Part shown: positions 32,706 to 41,606 of the stretch, piece by piece | How positions within the stretch are numbered: the stretch's first letter is position 1 | Layout: each line of letters starts with the position of its first letter | From: Paenisporosarcina sp050269735 | GTDB taxonomy: Bacteria; Bacillota; Bacilli; Bacillales_A; Planococcaceae | DNA length: 64,000 bases | Assembly: GCF_050269735.1 (NCBI RefSeq) | Contig: NZ_JBNNIX010000001.1 | Coordinates: 1,364,001-1,428,000 of the forward strand | Direction: 5' to 3' | Notes under the pieces: generated by a model | Database searches by the model: none | What the model saw: only the letters and a program-made list of their open reading frames with translations | Told to the model about the DNA's origin: nothing | Translations under genes and position numbers: made by a program

Positions 32706-34373
32706 GTGACTAAAACAATAAATGAAACCATCCGTATTATCCCCCTCGGTGGAGTTGGGGAAATCGGAAAAGCAATGTATGTAGTAGAAATTGATGAAGA
32801 AATCTTTGTAGTAGACAGTGGACTTATGTTCCCTGAAGATGAAATGCTTGGAATTGATATTGTTATTCCTGATGTGACGTACTTAGAAGAAAATAAAGCA
32901 CGAATAAAAGGGATCTTTTTAACACACGGACACGAAGATGCAATCGGATCCATTTCTTATTTGTTAAATAAGATTCACGCTCCAGTTTACGGTTCTCGTT
33001 TGACGATTGCTTTAGCTAAAGAGCATTTGAAAGAACTGCCGGCTGCACAACCAGTAAAATTCTTTGAAGTGACAAATAAAAGTCGTATGAACTTCAAATC
33101 GACTCATGTCACGTTTTTCCATACAACACATAGTATTCCCGATTCTTTAGGGATTGTATTCCATACATCTGAAGGTGCAATTGTGCATACTGGCGAATTT
33201 AAATTCGACCAATCTGCAAAAGGAAGCTATCGTCCAGATATCGCTAAAATGGCGGGACTTGGTGAAGAAGGCGTCTTCATTTTGATGTCTGATTCAACTG
33301 AAGCGGAAAGACCTGGTTATACAACTTCAGAATCAGTGATTGAAGAACAACTTTCGGAAACATTCCACGGAGCAAAAGGTCGTATTCTCGTTTCCTTGTA
33401 TTCTTCTAACTTTATTCGTATCCAACAAGTGTTTGACACAGCGATTGAGTCAAAACGCAAAGTAGCGGTAGTGGGTAAAACTTTAGAAAACGTCTTTGAT
33501 GTTGGTAAACGACTTGAATATTTGAAAATTGATGAAGAGACGTTAATTTCAATCAAAGAAATTGGGAATTATGCTGATGATGAAGTGGTCATTATCGTTT
33601 CAGGTAACCAAGGGGAACCTCTAGAGGCTCTTGAAAAAATGGTTAGAAAACATCATAAAGATGTGAAAATCAAAGATACTGACACGGTATTAATTACGTT
33701 CACTCCATCACCTGGTATGGAAGTTGCTATGTTCAAAACAATGAATCACTTAGCGAAAACTGGTGCAAGAGTGTTAACTGCCAGCAAAAAAGTGCATGTT
33801 TCTGGACATGGTAGTCAAGAAGATTTGAAAATGATGCTTAACTTAATGAAACCTAAATTCTTTATCCCAATTCAAGGGGAATACCGCATGTTGATGGCGC
33901 ACTCCAAACTTGCCCAGGCTACTGGATTGGCCAAGTCCCAAATCTTTATTGCGGATAAAGGAGATATCGTCGAATATAAAGGCGGTAAAATGCGTATGAG
34001 CGGCCGAGTACAAGCTGGTAACGTGTTGATAGATGGAATTGGTGTGGGTGACGTAGGAAATATTGTATTGCGTGATCGAAAACTACTTTCACAAGATGGT
34101 ATTTTTATCGTAGTTGTTACCTTGAACCGTGCACAAAAGAAAATCGCATCTGGTCCAGAAATCTTATCCCGTGGATTTGTCTATGTACGTGAGTCTGAAC
34201 AACTTATGGATGAGTCAGCTGAGCTTGTAAAGAAAATTGTTGAGAAATACGTCAGCAAAGAAACGTTTGAATGGACAAACATTAAACAAGAAATTCGTGA
34301 TACCTTAAATTCATACTTATACCAAAAAACGAAAAGACGTCCGATGATCATCCCGATTATTATGGAATATTAA
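32706..34373 (+). CDS. rnjB: RNase J family ribonuclease, probably RNase J2
   Basis: Metallo-beta-lactamase/beta-CASP ribonuclease acting on mRNA, usually in complex with RNase J1. 555 aa; GTG 32706 follows AGGAGG. N-terminal IRIIPLGGVGEIGK and the C-terminal KTKRRPMIIPIIMEY fit the family. The metal motif reads HGHEDAIG (His74, His76, Asp78 kept, second His replaced by Ala79), and the later metal ligand usually Asp164 is Glu164 (HTGEFKFD). HSIPDS and the beta-CASP VSGHGSQED remain. Position after dapA matches B. subtilis rnjB, whose product is also weakly active. Which paralogue it is rests on synteny and these substitutions. Confidence 0.85.
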   Translation: MTKTINETIRIIPLGGVGEIGKAMYVVEIDEEIFVVDSGLMFPEDEMLGIDIVIPDVTYLEENKARIKGIFLTHGHEDAIGSISYLLNKIHAPVYGSRLTIALAKEHLKELPAAQPVKFFEVTNKSRMNFKSTHVTFFHTTHSIPDSLGIVFHTSEGAIVHTGEFKFDQSAKGSYRPDIAKMAGLGEEGVFILMSDSTEAERPGYTTSESVIEEQLSETFHGAKGRILVSLYSSNFIRIQQVFDTAIESKRKVAVVGKTLENVFDVGKRLEYLKIDEETLISIKEIGNYADDEVVIIVSGNQGEPLEALEKMVRKHHKDVKIKDTDTVLITFTPSPGMEVAMFKTMNHLAKTGARVLTASKKVHVSGHGSQEDLKMMLNLMKPKFFIPIQGEYRMLMAHSKLAQATGLAKSQIFIADKGDIVEYKGGKMRMSGRVQAGNVLIDGIGVGDVGNIVLRDRKLLSQDGIFIVVVTLNRAQKKIASGPEILSRGFVYVRESEQLMDESAELVKKIVEKYVSKETFEWTNIKQEIRDTLNSYLYQKTKRRPMIIPIIMEY

Positions 34374-34386
34374 GGTGTAAAAGCGG

Positions 34387-34427
34387 AAGGATTTCCTCGC
34401 CATATGGAGCGGCAGGAAATCCTTTTT
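34387..34427 (+). terminator. Terminator after the RNase J gene
   Basis: Perfect 11-bp stem AAGGATTTCCT / AGGAAATCCTT with a 16-nt loop, ending in five T residues. Confidence 0.88.
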
Positions 34428-34537
34428 CTTTCACAAAAGATGATAGCGAATTCAAGCATCTCAGAGGAGAAATATTGAAATAGTAATCTACATACATTCG
34501 CTTTTCACTAATTAACTGACCAAAGTAGGTGAACGAA

Positions 34538-36847
34538 GTGACAAGAAGAAAGAAAAAAGTTGTGAAAAAGAAAAAGCCGACACCGATACATCCACTCATG
34601 TATGAAATTGCGGGCTTATTATTAATTGGACTCGGCATCATCACCTTTTTTGAATTAGGCGCTGTTGGATTCAGTCTGTCTTCTATTGCCCGCTTTTTCT
34701 TTGGAAATTGGCATTTTGCAGTACCATTATTGTGTATTGTGATTGCTTTGATGATGATGATCAAACGAGCAGTTCCAGGTATGAATAATCGAATTGTACT
34801 GGGACTATTAAGTATTTTAGCCAGCCTGACATTATTCAGCCATTTAGCTCTGTTTGAACAATTGTTTCAAGGCGGCGCACTGATAAGTGATTCTGTACTT
34901 CGTGAAACATGGCGAATATTGATTGATAGTGAAGGAATTGTTAACCGTGATCAATCGTTAGGCGGGGGGATGATGGGCGCATTTCTTTTCGCCTCATTCC
35001 ATGTTTTATTTGATTCAGGGGGAGCGACTATTGCGGCATGGCTGTTAGTCATGATCGGGTTTATTCTGTTATCGGGAAAAGCACTTGTCCCTTTTTTAGC
35101 TACCCAAGCACCTCTATGGAGAGATAGATGGCTAGTCTCGAGAGAACAAAAGAAAAAGACAAAAGCTAGTACCCCGAGAGTTCAACGGCGAAGTGACAAA
35201 CGCAAAAATGCTGAGAGTCTGCCTCCAGCCGCTCAAGACCTGGAAGTTGCAACCACTCTCCGTGAACCTGAAGCGGAACCTATTCATTCATCTCCAATTA
35301 TTTCTGCATTTACGGAACGGGCAGAGAAAGTCGTTGATATAACACCGGTGCCGGAAATTGAATTAAACGAAGAATTGAATGAAAAAGTTTTTGATGCAGT
35401 TTCTGAAGCTGTAATGGAAAACAAAGATTATCAACTGCCTGCAGCGTCTTTATTGAATGCGCCACCACATAGTGATCAAAGTGGTGAATATTCAATCATT
35501 CAAGCCAATGCAAAAAAACTTGAGCAAACATTCAGTAGCTTTGGAGTTAAAGCGCGTGTGACACAAGTGCATCTCGGTCCTGCAGTCACTAAATATGAAG
35601 TATTGCCTGATACGGGAGTGAAAGTAAGTAAAATTGTCAGTCTCAGTGATGACCTGGCATTGGCCCTGGCAGCTCGAGATATTCGAATTGAAGCCCCGAT
35701 CCCTGGGAAATCCGCAATCGGAATTGAAGTCCCAAATCAGGAAGTAGCTATCGTAAGTTTACGAGAAGTGCTGGAAGCCAAAGAAAACAATAAACCAGAT
35801 GCGAAATTGATGATCGGTCTTGGCCGTGATATTACTGGTCAAGCAGTTCTCGCGGAGTTAAACAAGATGCCCCATTTACTCGTTGCCGGTTCAACGGGAA
35901 GCGGGAAAAGTGTCTGTATAAACGGCATTATTGTCAGTATCATTATGCGTGCGAAACCACATGAAGTGAAAATGATGATGATTGACCCTAAAATGGTGGA
36001 ATTGAATGTTTATAATGGAATCCCTCATTTATTAGCACCTGTCGTAACAGATCCACGAAAAGCGTCTCAGGCACTTAAAAAAGTCGTGTCGGAAATGGAA
36101 CGTCGTTATGATCTGTTTTCACATACAGGGACTCGTAATATTGAAGGCTATAACGATCACATTCGTAAGTGGAATGAAGAGAATGAGGAAAAGCATCCAC
36201 AATTGCCTTATATTGTCGTGATTGTAGACGAATTGGCTGATTTAATGATGGTAGCGTCCAATGACGTCGAAGATTCAATTACACGACTTGCCCAAATGGC
36301 TCGTGCTGCCGGAATTCACTTAATTATTGCCACCCAACGTCCAAGTGTCGACGTTATTACAGGGGTTATTAAAGCGAATATCCCATCCCGTATTGCGTTC
36401 GCTGTATCTTCTTCCATCGATTCACGTACGATTTTAGATATGGGTGGAGCGGAGAAACTATTAGGCCGAGGAGACATGTTATTTTTAGCAGCAGGCGCAT
36501 CGAAACCTGTTCGTGTGCAAGGAGCATTCTTATCGGACCAAGAAGTAGAAAAAGTAGTTGATTTTGCAATCGCTCAGCAAAAAGCACAATATCAAGAAGA
36601 AATGATTCCAACAGAAATTGAAGAAGTGCCGGTTGATGAACAAACGGACGATTTATATGATGAAGCCGTACAATTGGTGACCGATATGCAAACTGCCTCG
36701 GTTTCTTTATTGCAAAGAAGGTTCCGTATCGGCTATTCCAGAGCTGCACGAATTATTGATCAAATGGAAATGCGTGGGGTAGTCGGAGCATATGAAGGAA
36801 GCAAGCCACGTCAAGTGCTTCAAGCAAAGCATGATGATCATAATTAA
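34538..36847 (+). CDS. spoIIIE: DNA translocase FtsK/SpoIIIE
   Basis: Membrane-anchored DNA pump that clears chromosomes from division septa and, in sporulation, moves the forespore chromosome across the polar septum. A basic N-terminus and four hydrophobic segments (about residues 20-175) precede an acidic linker. The motor has Walker A GSTGSGKS at residues 451-458 and Walker B VIVDELADL with Asp564; the C-terminal gamma winged helix contains LLQRRFRIGYSRAARIIDQME. I choose GTG 34538, 5 nt after TAGGTGA, over the GTG at 34529 that overlaps it. 769 aa. tepA/ylzJ, which precede it in B. subtilis, are absent. Confidence 0.93.
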   Translation: MTRRKKKVVKKKKPTPIHPLMYEIAGLLLIGLGIITFFELGAVGFSLSSIARFFFGNWHFAVPLLCIVIALMMMIKRAVPGMNNRIVLGLLSILASLTLFSHLALFEQLFQGGALISDSVLRETWRILIDSEGIVNRDQSLGGGMMGAFLFASFHVLFDSGGATIAAWLLVMIGFILLSGKALVPFLATQAPLWRDRWLVSREQKKKTKASTPRVQRRSDKRKNAESLPPAAQDLEVATTLREPEAEPIHSSPIISAFTERAEKVVDITPVPEIELNEELNEKVFDAVSEAVMENKDYQLPAASLLNAPPHSDQSGEYSIIQANAKKLEQTFSSFGVKARVTQVHLGPAVTKYEVLPDTGVKVSKIVSLSDDLALALAARDIRIEAPIPGKSAIGIEVPNQEVAIVSLREVLEAKENNKPDAKLMIGLGRDITGQAVLAELNKMPHLLVAGSTGSGKSVCINGIIVSIIMRAKPHEVKMMMIDPKMVELNVYNGIPHLLAPVVTDPRKASQALKKVVSEMERRYDLFSHTGTRNIEGYNDHIRKWNEENEEKHPQLPYIVVIVDELADLMMVASNDVEDSITRLAQMARAAGIHLIIATQRPSVDVITGVIKANIPSRIAFAVSSSIDSRTILDMGGAEKLLGRGDMLFLAAGASKPVRVQGAFLSDQEVEKVVDFAIAQQKAQYQEEMIPTEIEEVPVDEQTDDLYDEAVQLVTDMQTASVSLLQRRFRIGYSRAARIIDQMEMRGVVGAYEGSKPRQVLQAKHDDHN

Positions 36848-36883
36848 GCTTTAATATGACAAAAGCATTACAAATAAATTAAA

Positions 36884-36898
36884 AATTTTACGAAACTT
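36884..36898 (+). promoter_or_regulatory. Candidate CodY box upstream of gntR-nupNOPQ
   Basis: AATTTTACGAAACTT matches the CodY consensus AATTTTCWGAAAATT at 12 of 15 positions. It lies about 46 bp upstream of the -10 of the gntR promoter. The homologous nup genes of B. subtilis are CodY-repressed. Confidence 0.45.
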
Positions 36899-36920
36899 TT
36901 AATAAATACCCAAAAATCTA

Positions 36921-36949
36921 TTTATTTAAACAAATATAAGTGGTATAGT
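36921..36949 (+). promoter_or_regulatory. Promoter of the gntR regulator gene
   Basis: TATAGT with TGG in front (extended -10) at 36941-36949. The -35 (TTTATT, 17-bp spacing) is poor, as is common with extended -10 elements. Confidence 0.5.
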
Positions 36950-36950
36950 A

Positions 36951-36989
36951 TGTCTGATTAGTAGGAAAGTTTTACATCAGATGTCTGAT
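36951..36989 (+). promoter_or_regulatory. Candidate GntR operator: repeated TGTCTGAT
   Basis: TGTCTGAT occurs at 36951-36958 and 36982-36989, 31 bp apart (about three helical turns). The second copy is half of the dyad ATCAGA-TG-TCTGAT at 36976-36989. Both lie at or just after the predicted start of gntR transcription, the usual place for an autoregulatory operator. Confidence 0.5.
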
Positions 36990-37012
36990 CTCTGCTGTTG
37001 GTGGTGATATGT

Positions 37013-37741
37013 ATGACAATAAAAACAGATCATCGTCATTTGTATCTTCAAGTGATCGATCGTCTCAAGGACGATATTGCAAAAGGCGTGTTTCAAGAGA
37101 AGGAAAAACTTCCTTCAGAATTTGAACTCGCCAAATCACTTGGAGTCAGTCGTGCTACACTCCGTGAAGCACTTAGACTGTTGGAAGAAGAAAATGTCAT
37201 CGTCAGACGACATGGTGTTGGCACATTTGTGAACCCAAAACCTGTATTCACTTCGGGGATTGAACATTTAGCAAGTGTATCTTCCATGATTCGTAAGGCG
37301 GGTATGGAACCGGGGACTATTTATTTAAGTTCTTCGGAATCGCATCCGTCTGAAGAGGATATAAAACGCTTTCATTGCGAAGAAGACGAGTCTATCATTA
37401 TGATTGAACGTGTAAGAACAGCTAATGGTGAACCGGTTGTATATTGTGTGGACAAAGTTCCTACAAAATATTTGCCCTCAGATTTTTTGAGTAGGCAAGA
37501 AGGTTCGATATTTACCGCAATTGAAGAATCCGGTCAAATCCGTGTTTCATATGCAGTTGCTTTTATCGATCCAACCGGCTACCACGAAGTGGCATCACCG
37601 ATTTTAGAGTGTGAACCTGAAACGGCGTTACTAGTTCTGAAACAACTACATTATAATGAAGACGATCAAGTAGTGTTATATTCAAAAAACTATTTTAGAG
37701 CTGACAAATTCAGTTTCCATGTAGTGCGTAAACGGGTGTAA
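37013..37741 (+). CDS. ymfC: GntR/HutC family transcriptional regulator, YmfC type
   Basis: DNA-binding repressor with an N-terminal winged helix (FELAKSLGVSRATLREALRLL, about residues 38-58) and a C-terminal UTRA ligand-binding domain (about 95-235). It is 242 aa. ATG 37013 lies 5 nt after GGTGGTGA; longer in-frame readings overlap that site. In B. subtilis ymfC follows spoIIIE without a nucleoside transporter; here nupN starts 50 bp downstream, so the regulator probably controls nucleoside uptake and may sense a nucleoside or derivative. That role is inference. Confidence 0.85.
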   Translation: MTIKTDHRHLYLQVIDRLKDDIAKGVFQEKEKLPSEFELAKSLGVSRATLREALRLLEEENVIVRRHGVGTFVNPKPVFTSGIEHLASVSSMIRKAGMEPGTIYLSSSESHPSEEDIKRFHCEEDESIIMIERVRTANGEPVVYCVDKVPTKYLPSDFLSRQEGSIFTAIEESGQIRVSYAVAFIDPTGYHEVASPILECEPETALLVLKQLHYNEDDQVVLYSKNYFRADKFSFHVVRKRV

Positions 37742-37790
37742 AACACCAAACTTCCTGCTAATATGAAAAAACATTTTGGGGGGTCTCAAG

Positions 37791-38858
37791 TTGACAAAGC
37801 GTAAATTTGGTTTAGCTTTATCGATGGTTTTAGCTGCTAGTACAATTCTAGGAGCATGTGGTACTGACAAGGATAAGAATGAAGGTAACGGTTCTGCTGG
37901 AGAAAAGGATGCAATTGATTTCTCAGTAGGAATGGTAACTGACGTTGGTGGAGTAGATGACAAATCATTCAACCAATCAGCTTGGGAAGGTTTACAAGCA
38001 TTTGGAAAAGATAATGGTCTTACAAAAGGCGATGGTGGGTTTGATTACTTACAATCAGCTTCTGACGCTGACTACAACACAAACTTAAATAACTTAATTC
38101 GTCGTGACTTTGATTTAGTATTCGGTATCGGATTCTTGATGGAAGCTGCTGTAACAGAAATTGCAACTCAAAAACCTGATAATCATCTTGCTATTATTGA
38201 CGCAGTTGTAGATCAACCAAATGTTGCTTCAGTATTATTTAAAGAGCAAGAAGGTTCTTACCTTGCAGGTGTTGCTGCTGCATTAATGACTAAATCGAAA
38301 AAAATCGGTTTTGTTGGCGGTATGGAAATTCCTGTAATCGAGCGTTTTGAAGCTGGATTCCTTGAAGGCGTTAAAGCTGTAGATCCAAGCATCCAAGTTG
38401 ATGTACAGTACACAGGTGCATTTGACAAAGCTGAACTTGGTAAAACAACTGCTAACCGTATGTACTCTTCAGGCGTAGATATTATTTTCCACGCTGCTGG
38501 TGGTACTGGTAATGGTGTATTCGCAGAAGCTAAAGAATTGAAAACTAAAGATCCAGATGCTTACGTTTGGGTAATTGGTGTTGACTCTGACCAATATGAC
38601 GAAGGTGCTGTTGGCGATTCGAACGTAACTTTAACTTCTATGTTAAAACGCGTTGATGTTGCTGTACAAAACATTTCTAAATTGGCTGCAGAAGATAAAT
38701 TCCCAGGTGGCGAAACTACTGTTTACGGTTTAGCTGAAGACGGCGTTGGCTTAGCGGATTCTCGTGGAGCAATTCCTGAAGATGTTATGGCTCAAATCGA
38801 TGAATATGCTAAGAAAATCGCTGATGGCGAAGTAACAGTTCCTGAAACTGTAGAGTAA
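37791..38858 (+). CDS. nupN: Nucleoside-binding lipoprotein, BMP family (NupN type)
   Basis: Extracellular substrate-binding lipoprotein of a nucleoside ABC importer. The signal peptide ends in a lipobox ILGAC with Cys23 as the lipidation site. BMP (PnrA-like) family signatures follow: GGVDDKSFNQSAWEGL, the FVGGMEIPVIERFEAGFLEGVK block and HAAGGTGNGVF. TTG 37791 lies 6 nt after a G-rich ribosome site (GGGGGGT). It is 355 aa. A strong terminator follows, so it is likely made in excess of the membrane subunits. Guanosine specificity is by homology to B. subtilis NupNOPQ. Confidence 0.9.
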   Translation: MTKRKFGLALSMVLAASTILGACGTDKDKNEGNGSAGEKDAIDFSVGMVTDVGGVDDKSFNQSAWEGLQAFGKDNGLTKGDGGFDYLQSASDADYNTNLNNLIRRDFDLVFGIGFLMEAAVTEIATQKPDNHLAIIDAVVDQPNVASVLFKEQEGSYLAGVAAALMTKSKKIGFVGGMEIPVIERFEAGFLEGVKAVDPSIQVDVQYTGAFDKAELGKTTANRMYSSGVDIIFHAAGGTGNGVFAEAKELKTKDPDAYVWVIGVDSDQYDEGAVGDSNVTLTSMLKRVDVAVQNISKLAAEDKFPGGETTVYGLAEDGVGLADSRGAIPEDVMAQIDEYAKKIADGEVTVPETVE

Positions 38859-38876
38859 TTAAACACTTTAATAAGT

Positions 38877-38915
38877 CATCATAAGGACCGGAAATCCGGT
38901 CTTTATGATGTTTTT
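38877..38915 (+). terminator. Strong intra-operon terminator between nupN and nupO
   Basis: 15-bp stem CATCATAAGGACCGG / CCGGTCTTTATGATG (one G-T pair), loop AAAT, five T residues. Partial read-through would give more binding protein than transporter. Confidence 0.9.
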
Positions 38916-38939
38916 ATTGCCCTTAATAAGTTAATAGAT

Positions 38940-38965
38940 GAAAGGTTTTATAGATAAAGCCTTTC
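38940..38965 (+). repeat. Second hairpin between nupN and nupO
   Basis: 11-bp stem GAAAGGTTTTA / TAAAGCCTTTC (one T-G pair) with loop TAGA and no T-run. It could stabilise the 5' end of processed nupOPQ mRNA. Confidence 0.55.
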
Positions 38966-39009
38966 CTGTGTTAATTTACATTTAAAAAGTGCCTAAGGGA
39001 GTGAATAGA

Positions 39010-40566
39010 TTGGAACATGTTATTGAAATGCTGAATATCCGCAAAGAGTTCGGAAATTTCGTTGCTAACGACAACATTACCCTTCAACTTAAACAAGGCG
39101 AAATTCATGCCCTTCTCGGTGAGAACGGTGCAGGGAAATCGACGTTGATGAACGTACTCTTTGGTCTTTACCAGCCAGAGGGTGGAGAAATCCGTGTTCG
39201 TGGTCAGGAAGTAAAGATTACGGATCCAAATGTTGCGAATAATCTTGGAATCGGGATGGTTCACCAACATTTTATGTTAGTTGAAGATTTTTCTGTTACA
39301 GAAAATATTATTTTAGGTAGTGAGCCAACTTCAGCCGGAATGATTTCGGTGAAAACGGCTGCAAAAAAAGTACAAGAGCTATCTGAACTTTATGGATTAG
39401 ACGTAGACCCTTATGCAAAAATAGAAGACATTTCAGTAGGGATGCAACAACGTGTTGAAATTTTGAAAACATTGTATCGTGGTGCTGAAATTTTAATTTT
39501 TGATGAGCCAACTGCTTCCTTAACTCCTCAAGAGATTACGGAATTAATTCAAATTATGCGTCGCTTAATTGAAGAAGGAAAATCGATCATCTTAATTACG
39601 CACAAATTAAAAGAGATTATGGATGTTTCCGATCGCGTGACGGTAATTCGTAAAGGACAAGGTATCGGTACGGTTGTAACTGCCGAGACGAATCCAAATG
39701 AACTTGCTTCTTTAATGGTCGGTCGTCAAGTAGAATTTAAAACAGTCAAAGGAGCCGCTAACCCAACGACAGATGTTCTCGACGTGAAAGATTTAGTGGT
39801 GACTGATTACCGTGGAATTGAAAAAGTAAGAGGTCTTAACTTAAATGTCCGTAGAGGTGAAATTGTCGGAATTGCCGGTATTGATGGAAATGGGCAGTCA
39901 GAATTGATTGAAGCCATCACGGGGTTACGAAAAGTGAAAAGTGGTCAAGTCTTTATGAATGGTCAAGATATTACGGGCAAACGCCCACGTAAGATTACAG
40001 AATCAGGTGTAGGTCACATTCCTCAAGATCGTCATAAGCATGGTCTTGTACTAGACTTCCCTATTGGTCATAACATTGCATTGCAAACATACTATACTGG
40101 CCCTATTTCAAAAAATGGCTTTATGAATTATTCAACCATTTCGAAAAAAGCCAACGAAATCATTCAGAAATACGATGTTCGTACGCAAGGTGATCATGAA
40201 CCAGCCCGTGCATTATCAGGTGGTAATCAACAAAAAGCAATTATTGGCCGTGAAATTGATCGGGATCCAGATTTGCTGATTGCAGCTCTGCCTACTCGTG
40301 GATTGGATGTAGGTGCAATTGAATTTATTCACCAACGTTTGATTGAACAACGAGACAAAGGAAAAGCGGTCTTATTAATTTCATTTGAATTAGATGAAGT
40401 CATGAACGTTTCTGACCGTATCGCAGTAATCTATGACGGTCAAATCGTGGATACTTTAGATCCTCTTCAAACCAACGAACAAGAACTTGGATTGTTAATG
40501 GCGGGTCAAACCAAAAAAGGCGCTATGACAAATCAAGTGGAAGGGGAGGGCAGCGCTCATGTCTAA
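39010..40566 (+). CDS. nupO: Nucleoside ABC transporter ATP-binding protein (NupO type)
   Basis: Tandem-ATPase subunit of the importer. The first domain has Walker A GENGAGKST (about residues 36-44), signature ISVGMQQR and Walker B LIFDEPTAS. The second has GIDGNGQSE, LSGGNQQK and the degenerate LLIAALPTRGLDVGA, lacking the usual Asp-Glu pair, as in other sugar/nucleoside dual ATPases of this type. TTG 39010 gives MEHVIEMLNIRKEF, which matches the B. subtilis start; AGGGAGTG precedes it. 518 aa. It overlaps nupP by 8 bp. Confidence 0.92.
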   Translation: MEHVIEMLNIRKEFGNFVANDNITLQLKQGEIHALLGENGAGKSTLMNVLFGLYQPEGGEIRVRGQEVKITDPNVANNLGIGMVHQHFMLVEDFSVTENIILGSEPTSAGMISVKTAAKKVQELSELYGLDVDPYAKIEDISVGMQQRVEILKTLYRGAEILIFDEPTASLTPQEITELIQIMRRLIEEGKSIILITHKLKEIMDVSDRVTVIRKGQGIGTVVTAETNPNELASLMVGRQVEFKTVKGAANPTTDVLDVKDLVVTDYRGIEKVRGLNLNVRRGEIVGIAGIDGNGQSELIEAITGLRKVKSGQVFMNGQDITGKRPRKITESGVGHIPQDRHKHGLVLDFPIGHNIALQTYYTGPISKNGFMNYSTISKKANEIIQKYDVRTQGDHEPARALSGGNQQKAIIGREIDRDPDLLIAALPTRGLDVGAIEFIHQRLIEQRDKGKAVLLISFELDEVMNVSDRIAVIYDGQIVDTLDPLQTNEQELGLLMAGQTKKGAMTNQVEGEGSAHV

Positions 40567-41605
40567 TCGATTAGTAAATATTCTTGTCCCTGTCATTTCC
40601 GTTATTTTGGGATTACTTGTTGGGGCAGTTGTTATGTTAGTCAGTGGATACGATCCGGTGGCTGGTTATGCTGCATTATGGAACGGAATTTTTGGTGATG
40701 TTTATACGATGGGTGAAACCGTCCGACAAATTACACCATACATTCTTGCTGGTTTAGCGGTTGCATTTGCATTCCGTACAGGACTTTTTAACATTGGTGT
40801 TGAAGGACAATTAATCGTTGGCTGGTTTGCAGCGGCGTATGTAGGAGTTGCCTTTGATTTTCCAAAATACATTCACTTGCCACTTGCGTTAATTGCTGCA
40901 GCTGGAGCGGGAGCATTATGGGGCTTCATTCCTGGACTTCTCAAAGCTCGCTTTAAAGTCCATGAAGTAATTGTCACAATCATGATGAACTATATAGCTC
41001 TTCACACAACAAACGCATTAGTGAAAACGTTTTCAGATGGAGGAGACAATACGGGGGCAATTCACCCAACGGCGTCACTTCGTTCAGAATTCCTTGAAAA
41101 CATGACAGATTTCTCACGTCTACATTACGGAATTCTAATTGCACTTGCCATGGTTTTAGTAATGTGGTTAATTTTAGAGAAAACAACTCGCGGATTTGAA
41201 TTGAAAGCAGTTGGTTTAAACCAAAATGCTTCAGAATATGCGGGAATGAACGTCAATAAAAATATCATTCTAGCAATGGTCATATCTGGCGCCTTTGCTG
41301 GTTTAGGTGGAGCGATGGAAGCATTGGGTACGTTTGAATATGCTTCGGTTAAAGGCGGTTTTACAGGTATTGGTTTTGATGGGATTGCGGTTGCACTTCT
41401 TGGTGCTAACACGCCACTTGGCGTTATTTTCGGGGCAGCATTATTTGGCTCATTAAAATATGGAGCTTTAAATATGCCAAATGAAGCGGGTATTCCTACT
41501 GAAATCGTATCTATTGTCATTGCGATTATCATTTTCTTCGTAGCTTCAGGCTACATCATTCGATTATTTGTTGAACGCTTCAGCAAGAAAAAGGAGGCGA
41601 AGTAA
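40559..41605 (+). CDS. nupP: Nucleoside ABC transporter permease (NupP type)
   Basis: Integral membrane permease of the BPD_transp_2 family with about eight to ten hydrophobic segments over 348 aa. The motif NIGVEGQLIVGWFAAAYVG (about residues 79-97) is shared with sugar and nucleoside permeases, and GEHP-like GLNQNASEYAGMNV is the ATPase-contact loop. ATG 40559 overlaps the end of nupO and has GGGGAGGG upstream. It pairs with nupQ to form the channel. Confidence 0.93.
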   Translation: MSNRLVNILVPVISVILGLLVGAVVMLVSGYDPVAGYAALWNGIFGDVYTMGETVRQITPYILAGLAVAFAFRTGLFNIGVEGQLIVGWFAAAYVGVAFDFPKYIHLPLALIAAAGAGALWGFIPGLLKARFKVHEVIVTIMMNYIALHTTNALVKTFSDGGDNTGAIHPTASLRSEFLENMTDFSRLHYGILIALAMVLVMWLILEKTTRGFELKAVGLNQNASEYAGMNVNKNIILAMVISGAFAGLGGAMEALGTFEYASVKGGFTGIGFDGIAVALLGANTPLGVIFGAALFGSLKYGALNMPNEAGIPTEIVSIVIAIIIFFVASGYIIRLFVERFSKKKEAK

Positions 41606-41606
41606 C

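Noticed and set aside
38989..39009. Earlier GTG starts for nupO
   Set aside because: The TTG at 39010 has the best-placed ribosome site and matches the homologous N-terminus.
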